Positions 51,895 through 60,721 are shown, counted from the first letter of the stretch. The stretch: DNA of 64,000 nt from CAVVAH01 sp963746175 (GCA_963746175.1 CAVVAH010000001.1:62001-126000), one strand, 5' to 3'. Notes: generated from the letters alone by a model not told the origin. Translations and numbers: made by a program.

Positions 51895-52632
51895 TCAGCG
51901 GACGCGCGGCTCGAGCAGGTGGATCTCGGACTCCCGCTTGTGGCAGCGCTCGTCGTGGCTGATCTGCCGGACCAGGTCCGCGACCGAGGCGTACTCGCCG
52001 TACTCGGCGCACACGGTCGAGCCCCAGCTGGTGGTCTCCCAGGCCGGGTTCTCCACGACCATCTCGGCGTAGGTGTGCTCGGCGTGGTCCTCGAAGTCGG
52101 CGTTGAGCCGGTGGCTCCACGCCGGCTTGATCGCGTACAGCGCCCAGCAGAAGTGCCACCAGCCGATGGCGATGACCTGCGGCAGGAACCGGAAGCGGAA
52201 CCAGCCCGTCCGGCTTCCCTGCCGCTCGACGAGCTCGGCCATGATCAGCATGTGCCACTGCTCGTTGTCCTGCTGGGCCCGGAACTCGCGGATCCGGTCG
52301 AAGATCCGCACCGCCAGGCCGACCTTGCGGTGGTTGCGGGTGATCTTCTTGTACGACGCGTTCTCCCAGGTCTGGTACGGGACGCGGGCCACGATCTCCA
52401 GCACCAGTGACTTCTCCAGGGTCTTGGCGCGGCCGTAGAGCAGGTCCATCTGCCAGAACAGCAGCTTCGCGGCGAACGAGTAAGGGCGGCGGGCGGCGGC
52501 GAGGGTCGCGGCGTGCGTCTCGGCGAGCTGCTCGCGGGTCAGCTTCGGCGGGTCGCCGTGGTGGCCGCCGTCCGTGGTCGTGGGGGCGGTCGGCGCCGGG
52601 GCGAGGGTGCGGGCGTCCAGGAGCATGGTCAT
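51895..52632 (-). CDS. Alternative oxidase-like diiron protein
   Basis: A 245-residue protein with the diiron carboxylate pattern of alternative (ubiquinol) oxidases, which pass electrons from quinol to oxygen without pumping protons. Candidate ligands: Glu79 in LVLEIVARVP, Glu124 and His127 in DNEQWHML, Glu181/Glu185 in FEDHAEHTY, and Glu228 with His231 in SHDERCHKRE. The segment VPYQTWENASYKK after the first ligand also resembles the family. A hydrophobic stretch at about 150-168 (LPQVIAIGWWHFCWALYAI) would lie in or on the membrane. Start ATG follows GGAGAG. Other diiron oxidases cannot be excluded. An operator-like dyad and a terminator-like hairpin lie upstream. Confidence 0.75.
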   Translation of the reverse strand: MTMLLDARTLAPAPTAPTTTDGGHHGDPPKLTREQLAETHAATLAAARRPYSFAAKLLFWQMDLLYGRAKTLEKSLVLEIVARVPYQTWENASYKKITRNHRKVGLAVRIFDRIREFRAQQDNEQWHMLIMAELVERQGSRTGWFRFRFLPQVIAIGWWHFCWALYAIKPAWSHRLNADFEDHAEHTYAEMVVENPAWETTSWGSTVCAEYGEYASVADLVRQISHDERCHKRESEIHLLEPRVR

Positions 52633-52653
52633 GGCGGCTCTCCGTCGGTGTCG

Positions 52654-52676
52654 TGAGGTGTTTCGGTGACACCTGA
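52654..52676. promoter_or_regulatory. Operator-like dyad upstream of the alternative-oxidase-like gene
   Basis: TGAGGTGT and ACACCTGA are inverted with a 7-nt spacer, one mismatch, 22-44 bp before the start codon. The size and position suit a dimeric repressor; which one is unknown. Confidence 0.45.
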
Positions 52677-52806
52677 AGACTCGTCGCGAGCCGTAGCGGC
52701 GACGACCGTGCGACCTGGCGGGTTGCGGGGGAGTGAGCCTGCAGATCCTGGGGAGGCCAGCACCCCGGCGCCCGGGGTGGGCGCAACCGGCCGGCCGGGC
52801 AGCAAA

Positions 52807-52837
52807 AGGCCCCTCGAACTCATGCTTCGAGGGGCCT
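52807..52837 (-). terminator. Terminator-like hairpin in the oxidase leader
   Basis: On the minus strand AGGCCCCTCGAA pairs perfectly over 12 bp with TTCGAGGGGCCT (7-nt loop), then TTTTGCT. It is the only hairpin here with a U tract. Its position about 175 bp upstream of the oxidase, with no gene before it, suggests attenuation or the end of a small RNA. Confidence 0.65.
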
Positions 52838-52909
52838 GCTCCCAGTTGTAGGCCATCGTCCCCAGCGATCCCGGTTCCGACACGCCCGGCACCCGGAGCT
52901 GCCCACGAA

Positions 52910-52983
52910 GATCGTTTGCGACCTGTGCCCCCGACACGCCGGTCGTATCGCCGGCGTGTCGGGGAACGACGTCGCAAACGATC
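52910..52983. repeat. Palindromic repeat family 2, copy 2
   Basis: Outer arms GATCGTTTGCGAC (52910-52922) and GTCGCAAACGATC (52971-52983), and inner arms CCCCGACACGCCG (52929-52941) and CGGCGTGTCGGGG (52952-52964), are all perfect. Same architecture and arm sequences as 2155-2228. Confidence 0.85.
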
Positions 52984-53091
52984 ATTCCGTCGGCGGGAGA
53001 GCGGCGCACGGACCGGCGGCTGCACCGTTCTCCGAAGCCGCTGTGAGGCGAGCCGCGACGGCGCCGCACGGGCCCGATGAGCGCAGACAGC

Positions 53092-53127
53092 ACGAGGGGC
53101 GGGACCCAGGTGGGTCCCGCCCCTCGT
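53092..53127 (-). terminator. Strong terminator after the HtrA-like gene
   Basis: Arms ACGAGGGGCGGGACCC (53092-53107) and GGGTCCCGCCCCTCGT (53112-53127) form a perfect 16-bp stem with a 4-nt loop, 18 bp past the protease stop. Confidence 0.85.
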
Positions 53128-53144
53128 CGTGGAGGTGCCGCCGG

Positions 53145-54461
53145 TTACGAGCTGGCTCCGTCGTTGCCCAGCGTGGCGGTGACGGTCCTGGTGCTGCCGG
53201 AGCGGACGTACGTGAGGACCACCTTGTCGCCGGCCTGGTGGGAGCGGATCGCCGCGATGAGGGCGTCGGCGCTGTCGACCGGACGGTCGCCCACCTTGGT
53301 GATGACGTCGCCGGCCTGCAGCCCGGCCGACTCGGCGGCGCCGCCGGCGGTGACCTGGGCCACGGCCGCGCCGTTGCTGAAGATCTGCGAGCCGGTGGCC
53401 GACGAGTCGCGCACGCTCACGCCGAGCTGGGCGTGGGTGGCCGATCCGTTGTCGACGAGCTGGGTGGCGACCCGGCGCGCCTGGTCGATCGGGATCGAGA
53501 AGCCGAGCCCGATCGACCCGGACTGGCTGCCGCTGCTCGCGCCGAGGCTGGCGATCGCGCTGTTGATGCCGACGACCTCACCCTTGAGGTTCACCAGCGG
53601 GCCGCCCGAGTTGCCGGGGTTGATGGCCGCGTCGGTCTGGATGGCGTCGATGACGGTGCTGACGCTCTCGGTGCCGGATGCGTCACCCGTGCGCACCGGG
53701 CGGTTGAGCGCGCTGACGATGCCGCTGGTCACGGTGCCCTGCAGGCCCAGCGGGGAGCCGATGGCGACGACCTGCTCGCCTGGATCGAGGTCGGCCGAGC
53801 TGCCCAGGGTGGCCTTCTTGAGGCCGCTGACGCCCTTGGCCTGGATCACGGCGAGGTCGGTCACGGGGTCGCGGCCCACGATGGTCGCCGAGGCGGTCGT
53901 GCCGTCGTTCATGGTGACGGAGATCTGGCCGGCGCCGTCCGCAGCGTCCGCGACGACGTGGTTGTTGGTGAGGATGAGGCCGTCGGACGAGAGGACGATG
54001 CCGCTGCCTTCGCCGCCGCCCTGGGGCGTGCTGACCTCGATGGAGACCACGCTGGGCAGCACCTGCGAGGCGACGGCCTCGACGGAACCGTCGGCAGCCG
54101 TCGTGTCGTTGCTCGCCCCGGTCCCCTGCAACGAGGTGCCGGAGCCGGCGGTGCTCGTCGACGCGGTCGACGGGCTGTCGTCCAACGTCGAGGTGAGGAC
54201 CGCGCCGGCTCCGCCGCCGACGAGGCCGGCGGCCAGGGCCACCGCGCCGAGAAGCGCGACGCCGCGGCGCGGCCGTCGGCCGTCCGACGTCGGGTCGGCG
54301 GGCGGGGGCGGGCTCGCGGGTGGTGTGCCCTGCGGGTCGGGAGCGCGCCAGGGGTCCTGCGCGCCGTAGCCGGGCGCGGGGGCCTCCGGCGCCTCGTGGG
54401 CCGGCGGAGCCGGCGGGAACGAGGGGGAGTACGGCGGGAGGGTGCGGGTCTGGTCGCTCAT
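53145..54461 (-). CDS. HtrA/DegP-type serine protease with PDZ domain
   Basis: A 438-residue membrane-anchored protease. Residues 1-65 are a proline-rich cytoplasmic tail (PPYSPSFPPAPP), 67-89 a membrane helix, then a flexible linker, the trypsin-like domain (125-330) and a PDZ domain (345-435). The catalytic triad is intact: His168 in LTNNHVV, Asp202 in PVTDLAV and Ser285 in NPGNSGGP. It degrades or refolds damaged envelope proteins, as for mycobacterial HtrA/PepD. ATG 54461 is used. It is divergent from the LacI gene and ends in a strong hairpin. No two-component partner is adjacent. Confidence 0.92.
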   Translation of the reverse strand: MSDQTRTLPPYSPSFPPAPPAHEAPEAPAPGYGAQDPWRAPDPQGTPPASPPPPADPTSDGRRPRRGVALLGAVALAAGLVGGGAGAVLTSTLDDSPSTASTSTAGSGTSLQGTGASNDTTAADGSVEAVASQVLPSVVSIEVSTPQGGGEGSGIVLSSDGLILTNNHVVADAADGAGQISVTMNDGTTASATIVGRDPVTDLAVIQAKGVSGLKKATLGSSADLDPGEQVVAIGSPLGLQGTVTSGIVSALNRPVRTGDASGTESVSTVIDAIQTDAAINPGNSGGPLVNLKGEVVGINSAIASLGASSGSQSGSIGLGFSIPIDQARRVATQLVDNGSATHAQLGVSVRDSSATGSQIFSNGAAVAQVTAGGAAESAGLQAGDVITKVGDRPVDSADALIAAIRSHQAGDKVVLTYVRSGSTRTVTATLGNDGASS

Positions 54462-54642
54462 GGCACTCAACCTGCGCGCCGTGGCTGGGAGAACCCTGTG
54501 AGCCCGCTCCGCGTCCGCCGTGAACCCGGAAGCCGGTCCGCGAGGGGGGGTGTCGCAGCCCCCGGGGCTGGGTAGAGACCGCCCGAGATTGCGACGTACC
54601 CCTTCACATTCCGCTCATCGTCTGGAAACGTGCTCTTCGTCG

Positions 54643-54656
54643 TGAAAGCGCTTACA
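54643..54656. promoter_or_regulatory. LacI-type operator upstream of the sugar locus
   Basis: TGAAAGCGCTTACA is a near-perfect palindrome around AAGCGCTT with the central CG typical of LacI-family operators. It lies 37 bp before the LacI start and fits autorepression plus control of the downstream importer operon. Confidence 0.65.
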
Positions 54657-54692
54657 GCTTCGCCGAGCGCCCCGCCCCGCGCGGGGCGAGAC

Positions 54693-55688
54693 GTGACGAT
54701 CTACGAGGTCGCGCAGCGGGCGGACGTCTCCATCGCGACCGTGTCCCGAGTGCTCCGGGGAACGGCCCCGGTCGCCGCAGGGACCCGCGAGCGGGTGCTC
54801 GAGGCGGTGGCCGAGCTGCGGTTCACCCCGAGCCGGTCGGCCCGGGCGCTCGCCGAGGGCAGCCACGCGGCCAACGGGATCGTCTTCCCGGACCTGTCCG
54901 GGCCCTACTTCGCCGAAGTCGTGCTCGGGTACGAGGAGGTGGCCGCCGAGCTGGGCCGCAGCGTGCTCATCCTGTCGACCCACGGCCGTGAGGCCGCGCG
55001 CGACATGGTGCTCGACCTGGCGGGCCGGGTGGATGCGATGGCGGTGCTGGGGCGGACTGTCGGTGACGACCTGCTGGCGGACCTCGCGGACAAGGGCCTG
55101 CCGCTCGTGACCATGGCCCGCGACCCGCTGCCCGGGGTCGACGCGGTCACCGCCGAGAACGAGCACAGCGCGGCCGCGCTGGCCCGCGACCTGGTGGCCC
55201 ACGGCTACGACTCGTTCGCCTTCCTCGGCGACGCCGCGACCTCGCCGGACACCCTGGCCCGCTGGAACGGCTTCCGCCGTGCTCTGGGCGAGGCTCGGGT
55301 ACCTGCGCCACGGCGGCCGGTCGCCTGCCCGTTCGACGAGCAGGCGGGTCACGACACCGCGCTGCGGCTGCTGCGCCGGCGGCGGCCGCGCGCTCTGGTC
55401 TGCGCCAACGACGAGATCGCGCTGGGCGCGGTGACCGCGGCCGAGGAGCTCGGCCTGCTGGTCCCCGACGACGTCGCGATCACCGGCTGGGACGACGTGA
55501 TGGCTGCGCGCTACTCACGACCCGGCCTCACCACTGTGCGGCAGCCGATGCGGGAGCTGGGCTCCTGGGCAGCGCGGCGGCTGCATCGACGACTTGCGGG
55601 GGACATGACCGCACCACGGCATGAGGTGCTGCCCACGCAGCTCGTGCGACGTGCCAGCTGTGGGCACCACCCCCAGGAGGACCGATGA
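54693..55688 (+). CDS. LacI family transcriptional regulator
   Basis: A 331-residue repressor of sugar genes. The N-terminal helix-turn-helix is VTIYEVAQRADVSIATVSRVL (the family usually starts MT-x-x-DVA), followed by a hinge helix RSARALAEG and the sugar-binding domain with GIVFPDLSGPYFAEV and CANDEIALGAV. GTG 54693 is chosen because it starts the helix-turn-helix and is preceded by GGGGCGAG. A GTG at 54630 would include the operator inside the coding region, which is unlikely. Its stop overlaps the binding-protein ATG by four bases, so it is the first gene of the operon it probably controls. The inducer is likely a xyloside or related sugar, judged by the GH39 gene. Confidence 0.87.
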   Translation: MTIYEVAQRADVSIATVSRVLRGTAPVAAGTRERVLEAVAELRFTPSRSARALAEGSHAANGIVFPDLSGPYFAEVVLGYEEVAAELGRSVLILSTHGREAARDMVLDLAGRVDAMAVLGRTVGDDLLADLADKGLPLVTMARDPLPGVDAVTAENEHSAAALARDLVAHGYDSFAFLGDAATSPDTLARWNGFRRALGEARVPAPRRPVACPFDEQAGHDTALRLLRRRRPRALVCANDEIALGAVTAAEELGLLVPDDVAITGWDDVMAARYSRPGLTTVRQPMRELGSWAARRLHRRLAGDMTAPRHEVLPTQLVRRASCGHHPQEDR

Positions 55689-56971
55689 GGACACTGCACA
55701 ACAGAACGCTGACGCGGGCCGTCACCGTGGCGCTGCTCGCCGGCGTCGCACTGACCGGTTGCGGACGCGACGAGGCCGGCGACACCGGCGACACGACGGC
55801 CAAGAAGGTCAGCGGCGGGAAGGCGAGCGGCGACATCACGGTCTGGGCGCTCGGTGCCGAGGGCGACAAGCTCGGTGAGATCGCCGCGGACTTCGAGGCC
55901 GAGAACCCGGACTCCAAGGTCAAGGTCACGGTCATCCCGTTCGATGCCGCGCACGACAAGATCGCCACCGCGATCGCCGGCGGCCAGACCCCCGACATGA
56001 CCCTGCTCGGCACCACCTGGCTGCCCGAGTTCGCGGCCACCGGCGCGCTGGACGCGACGCCCACCGACGTCATCGACGAGAGCAAGTTCTTCGAGGGATC
56101 CTGGAACACCACCGTCGTGGACGGCACGTCGTTCGGCGCCCCCTGGTACACCGAGACCCGGCAGATCTACTACCGCAAGGACCTCGCCGAGAAGGCCGGC
56201 GTCACGCCCGAGGCGGGCTGGAGCTGGGACGACCTCAAGGCCTTCGCCAAGGCCATGCAGGAGAAGGGCGGCGCCAAGTGGGGCATCTCCCTGCAGCCCG
56301 GCGGTCAGGGCTCGTGGCAGTCGATGGTGCCGTTCGCCTGGCAGAAGGGTGCCGAGCTGACCGAGGGTGACAAGTTCACCTTCAACACGACTCCGATGCA
56401 GGAGGGCCTGGACTACTACGCCTCGTTCTTCACGGAGAAGATCTCGCCGACCGACCTGGCCCAGGGCGCACTGGAGCCCGGCTTCATCGACGGTTCGATC
56501 GGTGCCTTCATCTCCGGCCCCTGGCACATGGGGATCCTGCGCGACCAGGGCGGCGCCGACTTCGACAGCAAGTGGGCCGTCGCGCCGATGCCGACCGAGG
56601 ACGCGGGTACGTCGTTCACCGGCGGCAGCGACTGGGCCGTCTTCAAGGACTCCAAGAACCGTGACACGGCGTGGAAGTTCGTCGACTTCCTCACCCAGGA
56701 CGCCCAGCAGCAGAAGCTCTACGAGCTGGTCGGCAGCCTGCCGGCCGTGCAGAGCACCTGGGAGTCCGGCGAGCTGTCGACCGACCCGCTGCTGAAGTCG
56801 TTCGGCGAGCAGCTGCAGGACGCCAAGTCGGCGCCGGCCATCGCCACCTGGGAGCAGGTCGCGGCACCGCTGGACGACGCGATCGAGCAGGTGTCGCTGG
56901 GCAAGAGTGACGCGAAGACCGCGCTCGCGGACGCCGAGACCAAGGCCAACGGCATCGGCTTCGGCAGCTGA
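55685..56971 (+). CDS. Sugar ABC transporter substrate-binding lipoprotein
   Basis: A 428-residue extracellular binding protein of the carbohydrate uptake family 1. A lipoprotein signal ends at lipobox LTGC with Cys26, followed by a polar linker. The mature protein shows the family pattern: DITVWALGAEGDKLGEIAADFEAENPDSKVKV, GGQTPDMTLLGTTWLPEF, TRQIYYRKDLAEKAGV, and a C-terminal TGGSDWAVFKDSKNRDTAWKFVDFL. It would capture an oligosaccharide, perhaps xylo-oligosaccharide by context. The ATG overlaps the LacI stop; the first permease starts two bases after its own stop. Confidence 0.92.
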   Translation: MRTLHNRTLTRAVTVALLAGVALTGCGRDEAGDTGDTTAKKVSGGKASGDITVWALGAEGDKLGEIAADFEAENPDSKVKVTVIPFDAAHDKIATAIAGGQTPDMTLLGTTWLPEFAATGALDATPTDVIDESKFFEGSWNTTVVDGTSFGAPWYTETRQIYYRKDLAEKAGVTPEAGWSWDDLKAFAKAMQEKGGAKWGISLQPGGQGSWQSMVPFAWQKGAELTEGDKFTFNTTPMQEGLDYYASFFTEKISPTDLAQGALEPGFIDGSIGAFISGPWHMGILRDQGGADFDSKWAVAPMPTEDAGTSFTGGSDWAVFKDSKNRDTAWKFVDFLTQDAQQQKLYELVGSLPAVQSTWESGELSTDPLLKSFGEQLQDAKSAPAIATWEQVAAPLDDAIEQVSLGKSDAKTALADAETKANGIGFGS

Positions 56972-56973
56972 CG

Positions 56974-57912
56974 ATGGCCACCGTGACCGCGGCGTCGACT
57001 GCGGGCTCGTCCACCTCCCGCCGGCGTCCCGACCGGGGCCGCCGGCGGGAGGTGGCAGCGGGGTACCTGTTCTCGCTGCCGTTCCTCGCGCTCTTCCTGG
57101 TCTTCACCATCGGGCCGGTGATCGCCTCGTTCCTCATGAGCTTCACCGACCTCCGGTCGGCGGACATCCGGCACCCGCTCGCCGTCGGACTGGTCGGGAT
57201 CGAGAACTACTCGAAGCTGCTCAGCGACGAGACGTTCCACAAGGCCGCGTTCAACACGGCGTACTTCGTCGTCGTCGGCGTTCCGCTCACGATGGGGTTG
57301 GCACTGGCCGTCGCGTTGGGGCTGGACAGCGGCATCACGCGGTTCCGGACATTCTTCCGGGTCGGCTACTACCTGCCCGTCGTCACCAGCATCGTGGCGG
57401 TGGCCGTGGTGTGGCGGTTCCTCCTCCAGCCGGACAGCGGCATCGTCAACACGCTGCTGGGATACGTCGGCATCGAGGGCCCGTCATGGCTGCGCAGCGA
57501 GACCTGGGCGATGCCGTCGCTGATCGTGATGTCCGCCTGGCGAAACATGGGCTCGCTGGTGATCATCTTTCTGGCCGGCCTGCAGGTCGTGCCCAAGGAG
57601 ATGCACGAGGCCGCCGCCATCGACGGCGCAGGTGCATGGGGCCGGTTCCGGCACATCACCCTGCCGTTGATGCGGCCCACGCTGCTGTTCGGCAGCGTGG
57701 TCACGATGATCGGCTACCTGCAGTTCTTCGAGGAGCCGTTCATCATGACCCGCGGCGGGCCGCTCGACTCGACGCTGTCCGCGGCCTACTACACGTACAA
57801 CCAGTTCGGCTTCGGCAACTACAGCTACGCGGCGGCCATGGCCTACGTGCTCTTCGTCGTCATCGCCCTGGTGACCGCGTTGGAGTTCAAGCTCCTCGGG
57901 TCGAAGGACTGA
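56974..57912 (+). CDS. Sugar ABC transporter permease (MalF-type)
   Basis: A 312-residue membrane subunit with six helices. The first is at about 28-50 (GYLFSLPFLALFLVFTIGPVIASF). The EAA loop that contacts the ATPase is EMHEAAAIDGAGAWGRFRHITLP near 208-230. It pairs with the next permease to form the channel. It lies two bases after the binding-protein gene. No ATP-binding subunit is encoded in this operon, so a shared ATPase of the MsiK type encoded elsewhere is presumed, as in many actinobacterial sugar importers. Confidence 0.91.
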   Translation: MATVTAASTAGSSTSRRRPDRGRRREVAAGYLFSLPFLALFLVFTIGPVIASFLMSFTDLRSADIRHPLAVGLVGIENYSKLLSDETFHKAAFNTAYFVVVGVPLTMGLALAVALGLDSGITRFRTFFRVGYYLPVVTSIVAVAVVWRFLLQPDSGIVNTLLGYVGIEGPSWLRSETWAMPSLIVMSAWRNMGSLVIIFLAGLQVVPKEMHEAAAIDGAGAWGRFRHITLPLMRPTLLFGSVVTMIGYLQFFEEPFIMTRGGPLDSTLSAAYYTYNQFGFGNYSYAAAMAYVLFVVIALVTALEFKLLGSKD

Positions 57913-57919
57913 TGCGGCG

Positions 57920-58837
57920 ATGACCACGTCGACACGTCCCGAACCGGCCGCCGTCACGGCGACGCCCGTCGACCCGGCAGAGCCACCGCGCTCCCGACGC
58001 CGACGCGGTGCTGACATCGGCGAGCCGCGGGCCATCCCGTGGGTCTACGCGGTGCTCATCGGCGGCCTGGTGCTCCTGGTCGGCCCGTTCCTGTGGATGC
58101 TCCTGGGCTCGTTCCGGCCCGACCGCGAGCTCAAGCAGGTCCCGCCCGCGTGGCTGCCGCAGAACCCGACCCTCGACAACTACCGCACGCTGTTCACGGA
58201 GCTCGACTTCCCGACGTTCTTCTTCAACAGCACGGTGGTCGCCCTGGTCATCACGGTGGGCAACCTGATCTTCTGCTCGATGCTCGGCTACGCGTTGGCC
58301 AAGCTGCACTTCCCCGGCAAGCGGATCATCTTCGCCCTGGTGCTGGGCACCCTGATGGTGCCCGGGGTGGTGACTTTCGTGCCGCTCTTCGTGCTGGTGA
58401 GCAACCTCGGGATGGTCAACAGCTTCCCGGGGCTGATCTTCCCGTTCCTCGCGGGTCCGTTCGGCGTCTTCCTCATGCGGCAGTTCTTCCAGTCGCTGCC
58501 GGACGAGCTCATCCATGCGGCGCGGGTCGACGGTGCCGGCGAGTTCCGGATCTTCTGGAGCATCATGCTGCCGCTGTGCAAGCCGGCACTGGCGACGCTG
58601 GGGATCCTCACGTTCCTCGCGTCCTGGAACAACTTCCTGTGGCCGCTGGTCGTCGCCCAGTCCGAGGACAAGTACACCCTCCCGGTCGCGCTCTCGATCT
58701 ATGCGATCGGGGAGAACAAGGCCGACTACGGCCTGCTGATGGCCGGCTCCGTGGCCATCATCGTCCCCGTCCTGGTCGTCTTCCTGGTGCTGCAGAAGCA
58801 CTTCGTGCGCGGCATCGCGATGACCGGCATCAAGTAG
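57920..58837 (+). CDS. Sugar ABC transporter permease (MalG-type)
   Basis: A 305-residue membrane subunit with six helices. Residues 1-38 are a basic cytoplasmic tail (PRSRRRRGADIGEPR), then VYAVLIGGLVLLVGPFLWMLLGSF begins the membrane part. The EAA loop is ELIHAARVDGAGEFRIFWSIMLP near 197-219. The closing KHFVRGIAMTGIK is the typical end of MalG-type proteins. It starts seven bases after the MalF-type stop and is followed 15 bp later by the GH39 gene. Confidence 0.91.
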   Translation: MTTSTRPEPAAVTATPVDPAEPPRSRRRRGADIGEPRAIPWVYAVLIGGLVLLVGPFLWMLLGSFRPDRELKQVPPAWLPQNPTLDNYRTLFTELDFPTFFFNSTVVALVITVGNLIFCSMLGYALAKLHFPGKRIIFALVLGTLMVPGVVTFVPLFVLVSNLGMVNSFPGLIFPFLAGPFGVFLMRQFFQSLPDELIHAARVDGAGEFRIFWSIMLPLCKPALATLGILTFLASWNNFLWPLVVAQSEDKYTLPVALSIYAIGENKADYGLLMAGSVAIIVPVLVVFLVLQKHFVRGIAMTGIK

Positions 58838-58852
58838 AGGGAGTCCTGCGCA

Positions 58853-60721
58853 GTGACCGATGAGACCAGCGCGGCGGCCGACCGGACCGTCGCCGACGCG
58901 GCGCGCCAGAGCTTCGAGACGGGCATCGGCCGCCGGACCGGCGGCGGTGAGCAGGTCGCCGGGCTCCCGGCGCCCGCCGGGCTGACCGCGACCGGGGGCC
59001 GCGGGCACGTCACGCTCGACTGGGCGCCGGTGGCCGACGCGGTCGGCTACCTGGTCCACCGCGCGACGTCGTCGAACGGCCCTTTTGAGCCGGTCGACCA
59101 CGGGGGCAACGACGTGCTCGCCGTCCCGCACCCGCCGTACGTCGACACGTCCGGCGACCGCGGCACCGAGTACTGGTACGCCGTCGCCGCACTCCCGGAG
59201 GTCACCCGCACCGGGGTGCTGTCGGCCCCGGTCGCGGCGACCGCGACGTCCGACGGGGCGGCGCTGGCGACCCTGACCGTGGACGCCGCGGACGTCGTGG
59301 GGCCGGTGCACCGCCCGTGGCGGCCGATGATCGGCTCCGAGCACCTCAGCTTCCTGGTGGAGACCGATGAGGTCGGCGGCCGGCCGATCGGCGCGGAGCT
59401 CACCGAGGCGCTGCGCCGGATGCACGACGAGCTGCACGTCGAGACCGTCCGCGCGCACGCGATCCTGTGCGACGACCTCGGCGTGTACCGCGAGGTCGAC
59501 GGCCGGCCGGTGCACGACTTCAGCGGCATCGACCGGGTCTACGACGCGCTGCTGGCCACCGGCCTGCGACCGGTCGTCGAGCTGTCCTACATGCCGCGCG
59601 ACCTCGCCGCCGACCCGACGCGCACCGTGTTCGCCTACGAGGCGGTCATCTCGCCGCCGAAGGACTGGGACCGCTGGGCCGACCTGGTGACCGCCCTCAC
59701 AGCGCACCTCGTCGACCGCTACGGCATCGACGAGGTCCGCGACCGGTGGAGCTTCGAGGTGTGGAACGAGGCCAACCTCGACGTCTTCTGGGGCGGCACC
59801 GAGGAGGAGTACCTCCGCCTGTACGACGTCACGGTGGCCGCGGTGCGCAAGGTCGACGAGCTGCTCGTGGTCGGTGGACCGTCGTCGGCCGCCGCGCAGT
59901 GGGTGGAGACGCTGGTGCTGCACACCGAGGAGACCGGGTCGCCGGTCGACTTCGTGTCGACCCACACGTACGGGAGCCCGCCGCTGGACCTGCGGCCGAT
60001 CCTGTCGAGGCACGGGCGCGACGGGGTGCAGATCTGGTGGACCGAGTGGGGACCGGGGTCGCAGCACTTCCACCTGGTCGGGGACAGCGTCTTCGCGGCG
60101 ACGTTCCTGCTGGAGGGGATGGTCTCCTCGATGGGACGGCTCGAGGCGCTGTCGCACTGGGTGGCGTCCGACCACTTCGAGGAGCTGGGCCGGCCGACCG
60201 GGTTGAGCCACGGCGGCTTCGGCCTGCTGACGGTCGGCAACCTGCGCAAGCCGCGCTGGTGGTCGCTGGCACTGCTCGACCGGCTCGGCGACGACCGGCT
60301 CGCGGTGACGGCCGGCGGTGACGGCGGCGGCGGGCTCGTCAAGGCGGTCGCTGCCCGCGACGGCGACGAGGTGGACGTCGTCGTCTGGTGCAGCAGCCTC
60401 GACCAGTCGCGCATCCCTTCCGACGACCTGCTCGGTCGCGACGTCGCGCTGCGGATCACCGGCCTGGCGCCCGGCACCTGGACCATCGAGCACCACCGGG
60501 TCGACGAGGACCACTCGAACGTGTTCGCGACGTGGCGTGAGCTGGGCGGGGCGGGCAGCGACTGGCCCACGGACGACCAGTGGGACCGGCTGCGCGCTGC
60601 TGATGTGCTCGCCGAGCTCGAGCCGTCTCGCACGGTCGAGGTCGGCGAGGCGGGCGACCTCGCACTCGACTTCGCGATCCCTCTCCCCGGCATCTCCGGG
60701 ATCGTGCTGCGGCGCGCCTGA
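58853..60721 (+). CDS. Glycoside hydrolase family 39 protein (beta-xylosidase-like) with FnIII domain
   Basis: A 622-residue cytoplasmic hydrolase. Residues 38-130 are a fibronectin-III-like domain (PAGLTATGGRGHVTLDWAPVADAVGYLVHRA). The barrel that follows has the acid/base Glu306 in FEVWNEANL and the nucleophile Glu398 in IWWTEWG, the pair expected for clan A enzymes of GH39. The C-terminal 150 residues form a beta domain. No signal peptide is present, so it would act on imported oligosaccharide. An N-terminal FnIII in an intracellular GH39 is unusual. The substrate, xyloside or another glycoside, is inference. It is the fifth gene of the LacI operon. Confidence 0.83.
   Translation: MTDETSAAADRTVADAARQSFETGIGRRTGGGEQVAGLPAPAGLTATGGRGHVTLDWAPVADAVGYLVHRATSSNGPFEPVDHGGNDVLAVPHPPYVDTSGDRGTEYWYAVAALPEVTRTGVLSAPVAATATSDGAALATLTVDAADVVGPVHRPWRPMIGSEHLSFLVETDEVGGRPIGAELTEALRRMHDELHVETVRAHAILCDDLGVYREVDGRPVHDFSGIDRVYDALLATGLRPVVELSYMPRDLAADPTRTVFAYEAVISPPKDWDRWADLVTALTAHLVDRYGIDEVRDRWSFEVWNEANLDVFWGGTEEEYLRLYDVTVAAVRKVDELLVVGGPSSAAAQWVETLVLHTEETGSPVDFVSTHTYGSPPLDLRPILSRHGRDGVQIWWTEWGPGSQHFHLVGDSVFAATFLLEGMVSSMGRLEALSHWVASDHFEELGRPTGLSHGGFGLLTVGNLRKPRWWSLALLDRLGDDRLAVTAGGDGGGGLVKAVAARDGDEVDVVVWCSSLDQSRIPSDDLLGRDVALRITGLAPGTWTIEHHRVDEDHSNVFATWRELGGAGSDWPTDDQWDRLRAADVLAELEPSRTVEVGEAGDLALDFAIPLPGISGIVLRRA

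Larger units (their letters stand above)
52633..53144. other. 512-bp leader/intergenic region upstream of the alternative-oxidase-like gene
   Basis: On the minus strand, from right to left: the HtrA terminator (53092-53127), repeat family 2 copy 2 (52910-52983), an ATG (52856) opening a 75-codon frame whose TGA overlaps the oxidase ATG, a terminator-like hairpin inside that frame (52807-52837), and an operator-like dyad (52654-52676). The 75-codon frame encodes low-complexity sequence after MAYNWEQAPRSM and I do not call it as a gene. Confidence 0.6.

Noticed and set aside
52629..52856. A 75-codon gene (MAYNWEQAPRSM...) upstream of the alternative-oxidase-like gene
   Set aside because: The product is low-complexity Pro/Gly/Ala sequence, it contains a terminator hairpin and there is no ribosome-binding site. 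I record it as a leader feature and not as a gene.
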